DNA of 64,000 nucleotides from CAUZIZ01 sp965218775 (GTDB lineage Bacteria > Acidobacteriota > UBA6911 > RPQK01 > JAJDTT01), in NCBI GenBank assembly GCA_965218775.1, contig CBDCLS010000004.1:1-64000 (forward strand), written 5' to 3'. Numbering within the stretch: the stretch's first letter is position 1; each line of letters starts with the position of its first letter. A program made the position numbers and the translations under genes. The notes under the pieces are model-generated. The model worked only from the letters and a program-made list of their open reading frames with translations, did no database searches and was not told where the DNA came from. Shown here in pieces: positions 36,965 to 46,719 of this stretch.

Positions 36965-37078
36965 GATGAGGAGGATGTGGAAACGGAGTGATGGTCCGGC
37001 TAGTGAGGCACCGCCAGACGAAAGGGGCGGTAACAGATAGGCCGAACCTTAGACCACCGCGCCACATCCTTACTCTAC

Positions 37079-37198
37079 CGAAAGCCGCCGGTCAGGGGCG
37101 ACCTACTCTGACACTATGTGTACGGTCAGATCTCGGTTATTAGAGATCAGCCTGTTGCGCCGCCGAAATTTTTCAAAAAAATTCTGCGGAAGTGAGAA
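37079..37198. other. 3' exon of the intron and spacer
   Basis: The right half of the hairpin repeat (CGAAAGCCGCCGGTCAGG) is followed by about 100 bp without features; 37083-37115 recurs at 17592 and, inverted, at 61570. Confidence 0.45.
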
Positions 37199-38267
37199 CA
37201 GCACCTTCCCAAGACCGCACCCGCCACCCCTTCGACAATCGATTCGCCAGGGGGGACATTTACGCAGCGCAAGCACTCCACCGGCTGCGCGGAACTCGCC
37301 CTCCAGGGGGTCGCAACACCACTGTTGCGCGCCATTATTTGCGGCCCAGCGAAAAGGGTCTAAATGGTTGAATCAACTAGGCTTGTGAGGTAGAAAAACG
37401 CGGCCCAATGGGGTAAAATAGTAGACCCTAACGGAGTGCGCCAATCGCGGAGATCCTCGCCGGACAAGGCTTTCAGCGCTTAGCTGAGCTCGCGAATCCG
37501 TGCGTTTTGAGGATGGGGTGAGTGGGTGGTTCTAGCACCTTCCTCATCCCGCCGACCCCACCCCTTCGACAATCGATTCGCCAGGGGCCATTTACGCAGC
37601 GCAACCACTCCACCCATATGGCGAGAAAGCACCCCCAGGGGGTCAAAAAGCGGTGATTTCGCGCCATTCTGGCGCGCCGTCGATTTTGGGGTTAAGTTGT
37701 TGATACAACTTGGTTTACAGAATAGTGAATATCGCGGCGGTTATCCGACCTATACTGCCCTATCTAGTTGCAAACAATGTGCTTAACCGAGATGACAATC
37801 CTGATGGAGTAGGGTATACTTAGGGGGCACTACAGGGCCCTCTAGACTATCGATCATCCCTATTTTAAAGGCTTTCAGCGCTTAGCTGCGCTCGCAAATG
37901 CGTGCGTTTTGAGATCGCGGCGAGTTGGTGGTGAGAGCACCTTCCTCATCCCGCCGACCCCACCCCTTCGACAATCGATTCGCCAGGGGGGACATTTACG
38001 CAGCGCAAGCACTCCACCGGCTGCGCGGAACTCGCCCTCCAGGGGGTCGCAACACCACTGTTGCGCGCCATTATTTGCGGCCCAGAGAAAAGGGTCTAAA
38101 TGATTGAATCAACTAGGCTTGCGAGGTAGAAAAACGCGGCCCAATGGGGTAAAATAGTAGACCCCAACGGAGTGCGCCAATCGCGGAGATTCCCGCCGGA
38201 CAAGGCTTTCAGCGCTTAGCTGAGGTCGCAAATGCGTGCGTTTTGAGGTCGCGGTGAGTTGGTGGTG
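37199..38267 (-). repeat. Three head-to-tail intergenic repeat units (about 335-400 bp each)
   Basis: Units begin with AGCACCTTCC at 37199, 37535 and 37935. They share CGACAATCGATTCGCCAGG, ATTTACGCAGCGCAA, CCAGGGGGTC and the end block GCTTTCAGCGCTTAGCTG..CTCGC. Units 1 and 3 are nearly identical; unit 2 is diverged in the middle (about 37690-37867). On the minus strand short similar peptides can be read (MARNSGVATPWRASSAQ and MARNHRFLTPWGCFLAIWVE), but they are not consistent enough for genes. The third unit is cut at 38267 by a sialidase-like gene. The function is unknown; a noncoding repeat or recombination-driven array is likely. Confidence 0.75.
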
Positions 38268-38689
38268 CTCAGCTGGGCCAGGCCCGGACACTCGACCCCG
38301 TACCAGTCCCAATTCGGGGCGGCCTGCGGAGGGCTCCAGGTCCGTCCCTCGTCGTCGGAGCGGGTGATCAGGTTGTGATAGTGAGGGTTGTCAGGCGGGT
38401 GGTGGTAGTCGGTTCTGATGATGCTGAAGGGCTCTATTCTCTGAGTTTCGTTGAAGGCTGCCACCCACTCGCCGTTGGCCAGTCGGACGATGCTGGCATG
38501 CGAGCAGTAGGCGAAAGGATCGCGGTAGATGATGATGTCTCGCCGATTGCGAACGGGCCGGGTGTGAGCATTGGCGAGAGCCGGATCCCCCCTGCGCTGG
38601 GCCAGAGTGGAGGTCATCGACACGCTGGCAGCGAGGGCAGGTCCACTCGTTAAGAATTCTCTTCGGTCCCAAGGTCCTTTCTGGGGCAT
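38268..38689 (-). pseudogene. Sialidase/BNR-repeat protein, 3' truncated
   Basis: The N-terminal 140 residues of an exported protein remain: a Tat-type signal (RREFLTSGPALAASVS), then propeller sequence with a BNR/Asp-box SDDEGRTWS and the segment IIYRDPFAYCSHASIVRLAN. At 38267 the frame runs into the intergenic repeat array and ends soon after. Intact relatives have 350-450 residues. It is probably a broken exo-sialidase-like glycosidase. Confidence 0.75.
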
Positions 38690-38739
38690 GAATTCCCTCC
38701 GAGTAGGTCATTGAACCAGTCTCGCAACCCTATGTTCCC

Positions 38740-40071
38740 TCAAATATCCGCAAGACGTTCGGTAGCGTCGCCGAACCCGTCAAGTGATACCCCCATGCGG
38801 TCCATGAGCGAAAGATACAGACTGCACAAGCGGCGGCGGTCGTCGCCTTCCTCGAGATAGTCCAACGCTCGCCCCGACGTGATCGTGCCGCCGCCTTGAC
38901 CTAAGAGCAAGACCGGCAACTGATTGCTGTCATGTTTCGCACCATACATCATGTTGGATGTGAAGAAGATCATGCTGTTTTCCAACAACGTCCGAGAACC
39001 CTCCTCGACCTCCGCCAGCCTGTCGCACAGATAGGCCAGGTGCTCGACGTGAAATTGGTTCACGCGCTGGTAGCCCTCCTTACCAACGTTGCCGTGTGAG
39101 ACAGAATGCATTCCTGTACGGACGTCAACCTGCGGAAACGTAAATCCCGATTGGTCGTTGTTGAACATGAAGCTGATGATCCGCGTCTTGTCCATGCGGA
39201 AGGCTAGCGTGATGATGTCCAGCATCAATTTGAAATGCACGCCGGCATCGCTCGGCAATCCTGCTTCGGGGCACTTCATGTCCGGGTCCGTCAATGTCGG
39301 CTGCCAACCCTCTCCATGACTCGTGTCTTGTAGCCGCGCGATCCGTTGTTCCAGTTCACGTATCGAATGCAGATATTCGTCCAGTTTGTGGTGATCGGAA
39401 CGGCTCACGGAACCTTGAAGGCGAACCGCATCCCCGAGGATTGCATCCAGGATGCTGCCTTTCCGCTCCGCATCCGCTGCGCTGAAGAGGCGGTTGAATG
39501 CGGCGGACGGATAGATCTCTTTGGGTACGGCCTGAGTCGGTGAACTCCATGAGATGGCTCCACCATAAAGGGCCGAATACGGACCGATCAGCCCCAACCG
39601 TGGCTGTTCGGTGCCCAGCACCAGGCTGGGTAGCGGAGTCTTGTGTCCTATTCTCTTTGCCATGACCTGATCCATGGTCGTCGCCACGCGGACTTCCGGC
39701 ACCTTGAGAGCCTTGGCGCCCGAGAGAATATTCGGGCACTTGCCTTCGTGTGGGCCGCCGGTCTTGTGCGGAATCTCATTGAAGAGGCCGCGGATTGCCA
39801 GCAGGCTCTGCTTGTGCCTCTCCAGCGGCGCAAGGCTCTTGGACAACTTCATCTCCGCACCCGCACCTTCGGCATGCCACGCTTCGGGTAAAACTCCATT
39901 GGACATGAACAGCGCGGCGAAACGCCGCGGCGCCTCCGGCGCAGCGCTGAAGGTTGAGGCGGCCGCTCCCCAGGCATTGATCGATTCGAGCCAAGGCAAG
40001 GCAACGCTGGCACCGACACCCCGCAGGAGGGCTCTTCGAGAGATGGGATCTCGGAAAACTTTCTCACTCAT
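38740..40071 (-). CDS. DUF1552 domain-containing protein (Tat-exported)
   Basis: The 443-residue protein has a Tat signal (SRRALLRGVGASVALPWLES) and the DUF1552 pattern (FAALFMSNGVLPEAWHAEG near the start, and MIFFTSNMMYGAKHDSNQLP near the end). DUF1552 proteins are nearly always encoded beside DUF1592/DUF1587 proteins in Planctomycetes, Verrucomicrobia and Acidobacteria; a role in extracytoplasmic breakdown of complex substrates has been suggested from context only. Its ATG overlaps the stop of the upstream gene by 4 bp, so the two are cotranslated. Confidence 0.9.
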   Translation of the reverse strand: MSEKVFRDPISRRALLRGVGASVALPWLESINAWGAAASTFSAAPEAPRRFAALFMSNGVLPEAWHAEGAGAEMKLSKSLAPLERHKQSLLAIRGLFNEIPHKTGGPHEGKCPNILSGAKALKVPEVRVATTMDQVMAKRIGHKTPLPSLVLGTEQPRLGLIGPYSALYGGAISWSSPTQAVPKEIYPSAAFNRLFSAADAERKGSILDAILGDAVRLQGSVSRSDHHKLDEYLHSIRELEQRIARLQDTSHGEGWQPTLTDPDMKCPEAGLPSDAGVHFKLMLDIITLAFRMDKTRIISFMFNNDQSGFTFPQVDVRTGMHSVSHGNVGKEGYQRVNQFHVEHLAYLCDRLAEVEEGSRTLLENSMIFFTSNMMYGAKHDSNQLPVLLLGQGGGTITSGRALDYLEEGDDRRRLCSLYLSLMDRMGVSLDGFGDATERLADI

Positions 40072-43000
40072 TGTCGTTCTTCCTCCTCAGGACTCTCGGC
40101 GCCACGACGGTACCGAAATTGTTGGCTGTCGACGAGTGTTGTCACCAACACTGAGAATCGGCCATCGTTTTGCTCAAGCTCGGATGCCATTCTATCGACA
40201 AGTTGCCGATCCGACAGCAGAATCGTGCGTCCCAGCGCGTACCCGACCAGCTTCTCGCATAGATTTCGGCGAAAGGTGTCGCGCCGCAACCGCAGGAAAT
40301 CCCGCAGTCCCGCGAACCCCTCGAAGGTCGCGCTTCCCTCGACGCTGCCGCGAAGGTCCAACCGCCTCCCTCCACCATCCGTCGTGCGGCGGCGACCGAT
40401 GGGATCGAATCCTTCCAACGCAAAACCGTACCCATCAAACTTGGCATGACACGAAGCACACGCGCTATCCTCTCGATGGCGGGCCAGCCGTTGGCGCAAT
40501 GTCAGCCCGTCGCCAGCATCCTCCTCGGCCGGAAGCTCTGGAACACTCATCGGCGGAAGGGGCAGTTTCACGCCGAGTAGTGCGCGATTGATCCAATCCC
40601 CACGTCGCACGGGGCTCGTCCGCAAGGAGTCGGAAAACCGGGTGAGCAACGCCGCCATCCCCAGTAGTCCACCACGGTCCACCCGCGCGACCTTGTCTGC
40701 TTGCCACCAGGTCTGGTCGTCCTGAACGTAGTGGGGAACCTCCAGCCCGTAATGCCGGGCGAGTGAGCGATTCACCAACGTGTAGTCGGCAGACAGAATT
40801 TCGTCTACCGAGCGGTCGTCACGGACAATCTTCTCAAGCAGTCGCACAGGTTCTTCGTACATCGCAGAGCGCAGATCGTCGGTGAATTCGGGAAACCGCT
40901 GGGGGTCGGGTCCCCGGTAGCTCTCAAAGTTGGCAAACTGATACATCTGGCCAAAGAACTCTTCCACAAAACGTCGCGCCCGGGTGTCCTTGAGCATCCG
41001 TCTGGTTTGGGACCTGAGTACCTCCCTCTCACGGAGGCGCCCGGTGTCGGCCGCGCGCCGCAAGCCGGCATCGGGAGGCGAAGCCCAGAGGAAGTAACTG
41101 AGGCGAACCGCCAACTCGTGGTCTGTGACGGGCGACGCTTTGTTCGATACCGGTTCACGCTCGACGCGGAACAAAAAGTCTGGCGAAGTCAGAGTACGGA
41201 CCATGACGGTGCGCAACACTTCATCGCGATCTATCTCCGCTTGCTGGGCGGTCTTGGTGTAGAAGGTTCGCAGCTGTGTTGCCTCCGACGGTTGGAGGGG
41301 GCGTCGCCAGGCCCGCTCGGCGAAGTTCACCAGTCCCTCGACCTGTGCCGCTTCGATCTTGCGATAATCCTCTTCCCACTGCCGCACATCGCGTCGAATC
41401 CAGTGGTAGATGGCCAAAGCATGATCGACACTCGTGGCTTGCCACGACTTCCCGAAGAAGTCGACAAAGAAACCTCGACGAATTGTCTCTTCAATCTTGT
41501 CGTCGGCAAGGGTGATCGCGTCATTTGGATTCGTCGCCCCCAGGCCTTCGATCAGATTCGTCCGGTTTTCGTGTTTGAAGTTGTCAAGGCTTCGTCGGGG
41601 AACTCGCCCGACGACCCAAAGGTCCCGATAAAGCTGATCCCATTCGCGGCGCTGCTCGGGGTCCAACACCAGCTGTCGCAGCGGTGCGTCATAGCGGTGA
41701 GCGGTAAGAAAGCGGAGATTGCCAAAGCCGTCCGTGTTGGTATGGTATTCAGGCTTGATGCGCGACAACAGATTGTCTGGGTCAAACCGATGCCGGTATT
41801 CTCGGACGAAGGACGGTGTTTGAGGACCGCGCGCGTCGCCTTCGGACCCAACCGCCACGTTGGGACGCCATGCGAATCGCGATCGATACCACTTTTGGAA
41901 CTCTCCGTACGAGGCCAAGACACGAATCTGCTGGTCCCTCCCCGTGCTCAGGATCGGTTCGCCAGGCCAGAGCACGGGCAACACCGACGGCAGGTCCCCG
42001 CCACGCAACGACGCCTGGCAAAAGGCCATCGCCCTCGCGTAGTCCTCTCCCAGCCGCTTTTCGCTGACCAGTTCCACGTCGGCCTGTAGCGTCCAGCCGG
42101 CCAGATCACGAGCGGCCGCGAGGGGCAGCTCGATACTATGTACCGCCGAGGCGATGAGCATCAAAGGGACATCTTTCAATGCCTGATCGGGCGGATGTTC
42201 GTCCCAGGGAAGACCCTCAAGTTGTTTCGGCGCGTTCCATGCGAGCCAATCGTAAAGCCGGATCGGGCCGGGCGGTTTCTTCTCTGGGTCCGATGAGCCG
42301 TCCGGTTCCTTCTCCGGTTCCGGTGGCACGAAACGCAGATCGCGAAAGAATATCTTCCCCTCGGCGTCGCCCACGTGCCTTGTCAGAAAATGAATGCGGA
42401 CAGGCTGCTTCCTTTCTTGGTCCAAAGACTCCGGCAATGTGAGGCTGACAGTACGGTTGTCACTGACGTCGAGATCCTGGGGCCCGCCCAGGTTGTCGCA
42501 GAGCAGATCCCGCCACCCAGTCACCAGTCCGGGAACCGCATCGAGCCCATCAATCAATATGGCCTGGAAAATTGCTCGAACCTGCTTTCGGACGGCAGCG
42601 ATTCCGCCAGCAGCGCTGGCCTTCCGAGTCGATTCGGTCGACAGACCGCGCCAGGCGTCCTGTAGCGTCTTGAGGATCAGAGTCGGATGTTCCGTCTTCA
42701 AGAGCATCCAGATCGAACTCAAATAGTTCGCGCTCAGTTTCCAGTGGCGGGCAGCTTCTTCCAAAGAATCCAGAGGGGAACCGAGTGCCTGGCGATGCCC
42801 GAACTCCCAAGCGGCTGCGTAATAGTCCGCCGGGTTGGGATGGAGTTGTTCGTAGCGAGTGTTGATTCGGTCGGAAAGCAACGCAATTGCTTTGCCGGGA
42901 CGGTCGTTGGCCGGCTCGGCGAAGAAAGCGATGGTTCCGTCGGTAAGGAACAGCGCACGGGATGCGATCTGCTGGGCCGCTTCCACGTATTTATCCAGCA

Positions 43001-43550
43001 ACTCGGCCGATAGCGTCAACGATTGCCCGGTGTTGGTAAATCCCTCGCCCGCCGCACCATCGCCCGGAAACTCCCGGGCGAGCCGCAAGTTCACCCCTGT
43101 CAGATCATGAATGGTGTTGTCGTACTCGGCATTGGTCAACCGCCGTAGCAACACGGGTCCAGGGTCCCCGGCATGGACCTCGGCCAGGTGCATAAAGACA
43201 TCCTTCAGCGCTTGGATCGCCTGTTTTCGCTCCGCATCGGTGGGCTGATCCACATTTGCCGGAGGCATCTCGCGCTGTTCCAGACGAGAAAGTGCGCGCT
43301 TCCATGTCGGATACGCGTCGGCAACTTGCGACGTCTTTACAAAAGATTCGAGGTTCAGGTCGGCTTCCGCATGGCTGGAGCCATGGCAGCCCCTGCAATA
43401 CTTTCGCACCAGGGGAACCACGTGCGAGTTGAATCGCTCTTCGGCAACCTTCGACGCGATTGGTGACTTGTCTTCCGCCTCTGCGAATGAGCCTCCGAGC
43501 ATGAACTCGGCGAAGAAAAGCAGGCTACCAATCAGGACCAGATACGGCAC
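40068..43550 (-). CDS. DUF1587/DUF1592/DUF1588/DUF1585 multidomain protein with cytochrome motifs
   Basis: The 1160-residue exported protein has an N-terminal hydrophobic signal and the haem-binding motif CRGCH (C52, C55, H56), then DUF1587 (LRRLTNAEYDNTIHDLTGVN), a long middle part, DUF1592/1595 (FAERAWRRPLQPSEATQLRT), DUF1588 with a second CASCH motif (CASCHAKFDGYGFALEGFDP) and DUF1585 at the end. It should be a periplasmic c-type cytochrome fusion; the reaction is unknown. It forms an operon with the DUF1552 gene. The middle section between DUF1587 and DUF1592 (residues about 250-690) is longer than usual. The GTG start has a GAGG about nine bases upstream. Confidence 0.9.
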   Translation of the reverse strand: MPYLVLIGSLLFFAEFMLGGSFAEAEDKSPIASKVAEERFNSHVVPLVRKYCRGCHGSSHAEADLNLESFVKTSQVADAYPTWKRALSRLEQREMPPANVDQPTDAERKQAIQALKDVFMHLAEVHAGDPGPVLLRRLTNAEYDNTIHDLTGVNLRLAREFPGDGAAGEGFTNTGQSLTLSAELLDKYVEAAQQIASRALFLTDGTIAFFAEPANDRPGKAIALLSDRINTRYEQLHPNPADYYAAAWEFGHRQALGSPLDSLEEAARHWKLSANYLSSIWMLLKTEHPTLILKTLQDAWRGLSTESTRKASAAGGIAAVRKQVRAIFQAILIDGLDAVPGLVTGWRDLLCDNLGGPQDLDVSDNRTVSLTLPESLDQERKQPVRIHFLTRHVGDAEGKIFFRDLRFVPPEPEKEPDGSSDPEKKPPGPIRLYDWLAWNAPKQLEGLPWDEHPPDQALKDVPLMLIASAVHSIELPLAAARDLAGWTLQADVELVSEKRLGEDYARAMAFCQASLRGGDLPSVLPVLWPGEPILSTGRDQQIRVLASYGEFQKWYRSRFAWRPNVAVGSEGDARGPQTPSFVREYRHRFDPDNLLSRIKPEYHTNTDGFGNLRFLTAHRYDAPLRQLVLDPEQRREWDQLYRDLWVVGRVPRRSLDNFKHENRTNLIEGLGATNPNDAITLADDKIEETIRRGFFVDFFGKSWQATSVDHALAIYHWIRRDVRQWEEDYRKIEAAQVEGLVNFAERAWRRPLQPSEATQLRTFYTKTAQQAEIDRDEVLRTVMVRTLTSPDFLFRVEREPVSNKASPVTDHELAVRLSYFLWASPPDAGLRRAADTGRLREREVLRSQTRRMLKDTRARRFVEEFFGQMYQFANFESYRGPDPQRFPEFTDDLRSAMYEEPVRLLEKIVRDDRSVDEILSADYTLVNRSLARHYGLEVPHYVQDDQTWWQADKVARVDRGGLLGMAALLTRFSDSLRTSPVRRGDWINRALLGVKLPLPPMSVPELPAEEDAGDGLTLRQRLARHREDSACASCHAKFDGYGFALEGFDPIGRRRTTDGGGRRLDLRGSVEGSATFEGFAGLRDFLRLRRDTFRRNLCEKLVGYALGRTILLSDRQLVDRMASELEQNDGRFSVLVTTLVDSQQFRYRRGAESPEEEERQ

Positions 43551-43579
43551 GCCAATACCTCAATGTCGACCGTCGTCGC

Positions 43580-44031
43580 TCAGGCGATTTCCTTTTCCTT
43601 GTATTCTCGGTAGGCCCTGCCAGTGTACAACAGCCGTCTGTTCACCTTGAACCCGAACAGGCATCGTTTCTGAATGGGTCTCTTGAGGCGAAACATGATC
43701 GCCTCAGCCAGGTGGAATACCCTCAGTGTGTCCGTACATTCGAAGCCATAGTGCAAGTGCGCCCTGAGGCATGATGCGTTCCTGCGCTCCACATCTGACC
43801 ATATCACACGAAAACCGGCGAAGAACCGATGAAGCAAGGCGTCTAGGAACATCGCAAAGACCCGATGCCCCCGACTATGAGGACAAACATAGATATCCCG
43901 CAACCATAAATCGCCTGTATCGACGACGAAACTGTACCCAATCTCATCGATAAACCGTTTACCTGGCAGCACTATCCACGCGGTCGCCACGGTCTCCTGT
44001 TGTCGTTTCAGTTCGTAAAAAAATATCGCGG
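43580..44031 (-). pseudogene. GNAT-type acetyltransferase fragment fused to a kinase relic
   Basis: About 150 codons (FFYELKRQQETVATAWIVLP at the upstream end, then LWLRDIYVCPHSRGHRVFAM and SCLRAHLHYGFECTDTLRVF) match the C-terminal part of GNAT acetyltransferases, including the acetyl-CoA loop region (SRGHRVF) and the typical late helix and strand. The N-terminus is missing; upstream DNA is kinase-derived sequence. It may be transcribed but has no evident start codon of its own. Confidence 0.6.
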
Positions 44032-46139
44032 GAGACGTAGTCCTCAGCGCTGAATACCAGGTAGATGCCATCGGCGGAGAGCATTGGATCGTAGCCCCGA
44101 ACGACGATCCTGTCGGCACCCCCGTCGACCGACTGCGCTCGGATGAGCAGTTCCGGAGTGTCGAACGAGTCCGGGTCCGAACCCACGTAGTACACGCTCT
44201 TTCCATCGGCCGCCCAGGCCGGTGTGGTCTGGATTCCCGGCTCGACGAGTAGCGGCGTCCGCGTACCGCGGCGCGGATCGAGGATCTAGATCTGCCGGTC
44301 GTCCTCGGCGAAAGCGATCACCTGGCCCTCGAGTGAAAGAGCCGGCGACGAGATCGTCCCCGTGGGCTCGTCCACCAGCTCTTTAACCAGGCCGTCCCGG
44401 CCCACCCATACCAACTGCTGCTTGGTCGGCACCTCTGCTCGAAAGAGCATGCTTCCGTCGTTGCTGACACTCGCGGCCGTGGCGTTGGGCGCGACGATGA
44501 AGGGATCCCCGGTCGGCTCCAGACGGTCCGCGGAGAACCGCACCGCCCAGATCGAGCCTTCGTGTGCGTACACCATGTGCCCCGTAGGCGCGTAGCCCAG
44601 CACCACTGCTTCGTCAGCGACCACCACACGCCGCTCGCCGTCCCAAGCATCGACGCGGTCCGGACCGATGTCGGGGTCGACATTGAGCAGAACGCCGCGA
44701 CCCTCGGGAAGGAGGTGGATCTGGTGGAAGTGCTCGTTCTCCCCCGGCGTCAACAGGTCGGTCGGTGTTCCTCCTGAATCGGGGACCGACAGGATTCCGG
44801 TGTCGCCATTGCTCATCAGGATCCGCCCGTCCGGGGTCCACGCACCGCCGCACACCGGCGGGCCGCACTCCCGAGCCATCGTCGCGATCGGTACCGGACT
44901 GCCGCCATCGATATCGATCTTGAAAACCCTGTGTGCCACGAAGTATCCGATCCACCGGCCGTCTGGCGACCAGAACGGGTTGGTCGCCCGATCGGTGCCG
45001 GGGAGCTCGCGGGCGGTGAGCTCAGTGAGCCTCCGGACCCAGAGGCGCTCCTCGCCGACGAAGGCAATGTGATCGCCCGGAGGGGCGAGTACAGCCCAAT
45101 CGACACCAGCGAGATTAGGGAGCGAGACGGTCAGCTGCCGCGAGATCGGCGCCGGTGTGCCCGGTCCCAGGACCTGGAGCGCCAGGAACGTGAGCACCGC
45201 CCCGATCGCCAATCCAGCCGCCAGCCACGAGAACCGCGCCATTACCGAGCCGCCGCCGGCCCCGGCACCCGACTGCAACGGCTCACTCGGCGACTCGTCC
45301 GTCTCAGCCAGCTCGATACGGGCGTCGGCGATGCTGTGCAGACGCTGGCGGAGGTCCTTGGCCAGACAGCGCCGTAGGACTCTCAGAACGGCAGCGGGCG
45401 CGACCCGAGCCGCCGACTTCCAGTCCGGCTCCCCCTTCAGGATGTTCACCATCGTGTCGCTCGTCGTCCCGCCGACGAAGGCCTTCTCGCCAGTCAGCAT
45501 CTCGAACAGCACACATCCGAATGCCCAGATGTCAGTCCGCTTATCCGTCACCTGCCCACGGGCCTGCTCGGGACTCATGTAAGCAGCTGCTCCCAGGATC
45601 ACGCCGGTAGAAGTCATCTCGTCCGTTCGCGTAGGTGAGTCGGATATGTCAGCAACAGGGTTCTCGTTCTCTAGGGCTTTGGCCAACCCGAAGTCCAGCA
45701 CCTTGACCTGTCCCTCGGGAGTGATCTTGATATTCGCGGGTTTGAGGTCCCGGTGGATGATTCCCTTCCCGTGCGCTGCCTCCAAGGCCTCGGCGATCTG
45801 AAGAGCGATCTTGAGAGCTTCTTCGACAGCGATAGGCCCACGGGAGATGATCTGCTCCAAAGTTTCCCCTTGGATCAACTCCAAAACCAGGACCTGAGAG
45901 GTGTCGGATTCCTCCAGACCGTAGATGGCTCCAATATTGGAGTGGTTGAGCGACGCGGGGACCTTCGCCTCACGATCGAAACGAGCCATGCGCTGAGGGT
46001 CGCTGGTGAAGACTTCCGGCAAAACCTTGAGTGCGACCTCACGGTTGAGCTTGCTGTCGGTGGCCCGATACACCTCACCCATGCCGCCTTGGCCGATCTT
46101 CTCGGTAATGGTGTAGTGGGCGATGGTCTGGCCTATCAA
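44032..46139 (-). pseudogene. PD40 Ser/Thr kinase with premature stop and lost C-terminus
   Basis: The kinase domain is intact (GQGGMGEV, K38, HRD at 129-131, DFG at 149-151), followed by a membrane segment (LAAGLAIGAVLTFLALQVLG) and PD40 repeats. An in-frame TAG at 44286-44288 interrupts AEDDRQI-stop-ILDPRRGTRTP, where relatives would have Trp, so TGG to TAG is the simplest change. The same frame continues for about 85 codons (YYVGSDPDSFDTPELL, LSADGIYLVFSAEDYVSRDI) and then joins an acetyltransferase fragment near 44031. I start it at TTG 46139, before IGQTIAHYTITEK, in line with paralogues. A truncated but membrane-anchored kinase of 617 residues could still be made. Confidence 0.82.
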
Positions 46140-46173
46140 CACGGCCTCCAGACTAGAGGGAAGCTCAACTGGC

Positions 46174-46400
46174 AAATACTCTAGATCTTTGGATCTAGAA
46201 GGGCAATCTCAGGGGACGGCATATATAGAAATCGGAGGATACTCGGAAGAATTCAATCCGCCTTTTCCGCTGACACTCGGAATGTCGTTCGCTGCGAAGC
46301 TGGTCGTGCACTTGAAACTGTTATGCTTGTCCTTGTTTCTCGAAAAGGCGACCCATTCTTTTCAGCCAGAAGCTCTTCTTGGTCGTATGACGGCTTGATC
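46174..46400 (-). promoter_or_regulatory. Kinase leader with perfect palindrome, and conserved upstream region
   Basis: 46181-46198 is a perfect inverted repeat, CTAGATC-TTTG-GATCTAG, within the leader; other copies keep it imperfectly. The leader continues to 46238 and 46246-46385 repeats 35875-36010. A hairpin or a binding site for a dimeric regulator are both possible. Confidence 0.6.
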
Positions 46401-46719
46401 TGCCCGGAGTGGCTGCTCTTGTCCCGAGGCTGTGTGAAAACTCGGCATCGGTGGCCACCAGCGTGATGCCACTCCGACTACGACCGATCGCGTTTCAAAG
46501 TCGCGACTTTCGCCAAGATCAACTACCCGGATAGAGGGGAAGTAACCGGAAAAACGGTCGCACTGGAGTCGGAGGGGCTAGATATCATCTGGTTTTTCCC
46601 AGGAAGGGCTAACGATGACGGGATTCATCCAGGGTGAGAGTCTTCCCTGAGACTTAAGATATGTTTACTGGCGATTTGGGGGTCGTTGAGCGTCAAATGT
46701 ACAAGCAGCAGAGGTCAAA
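46401..46719. other. Intergenic region with an orphan MITE end
   Basis: 46426-46440 (GAGGCTGTGTGAAAA) matches one end of the 139-bp MITE, but the rest of the element is absent. No gene is seen before the start at 46720. Confidence 0.45.

Larger units (their letters stand above)
36110..37078 (+). mobile_element. Group II intron, copy 2 (969 bp, reverse-transcriptase deleted)
   Basis: Same 969-bp intron as at 19045-20013, with GTGCG at the 5' end and AC at the 3' end. The exons are GAATGACGGCTTCTAGG and CGAAAGCCGCCGG, so excision restores a continuous hairpin. No MITE interrupts this copy. A pairing AGGATGTGG (36972-36980) with CCACATCCT (37062-37070) close to the 3' end suggests an enlarged domain VI. 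Confidence 0.87.

Noticed and set aside
37199..38267. Possible CRISPR array or small genes (MARNSGVATP-type peptides)
   Set aside because: Units are over 330 bp with no short repeat-spacer pattern, and the peptides are not conserved between units.
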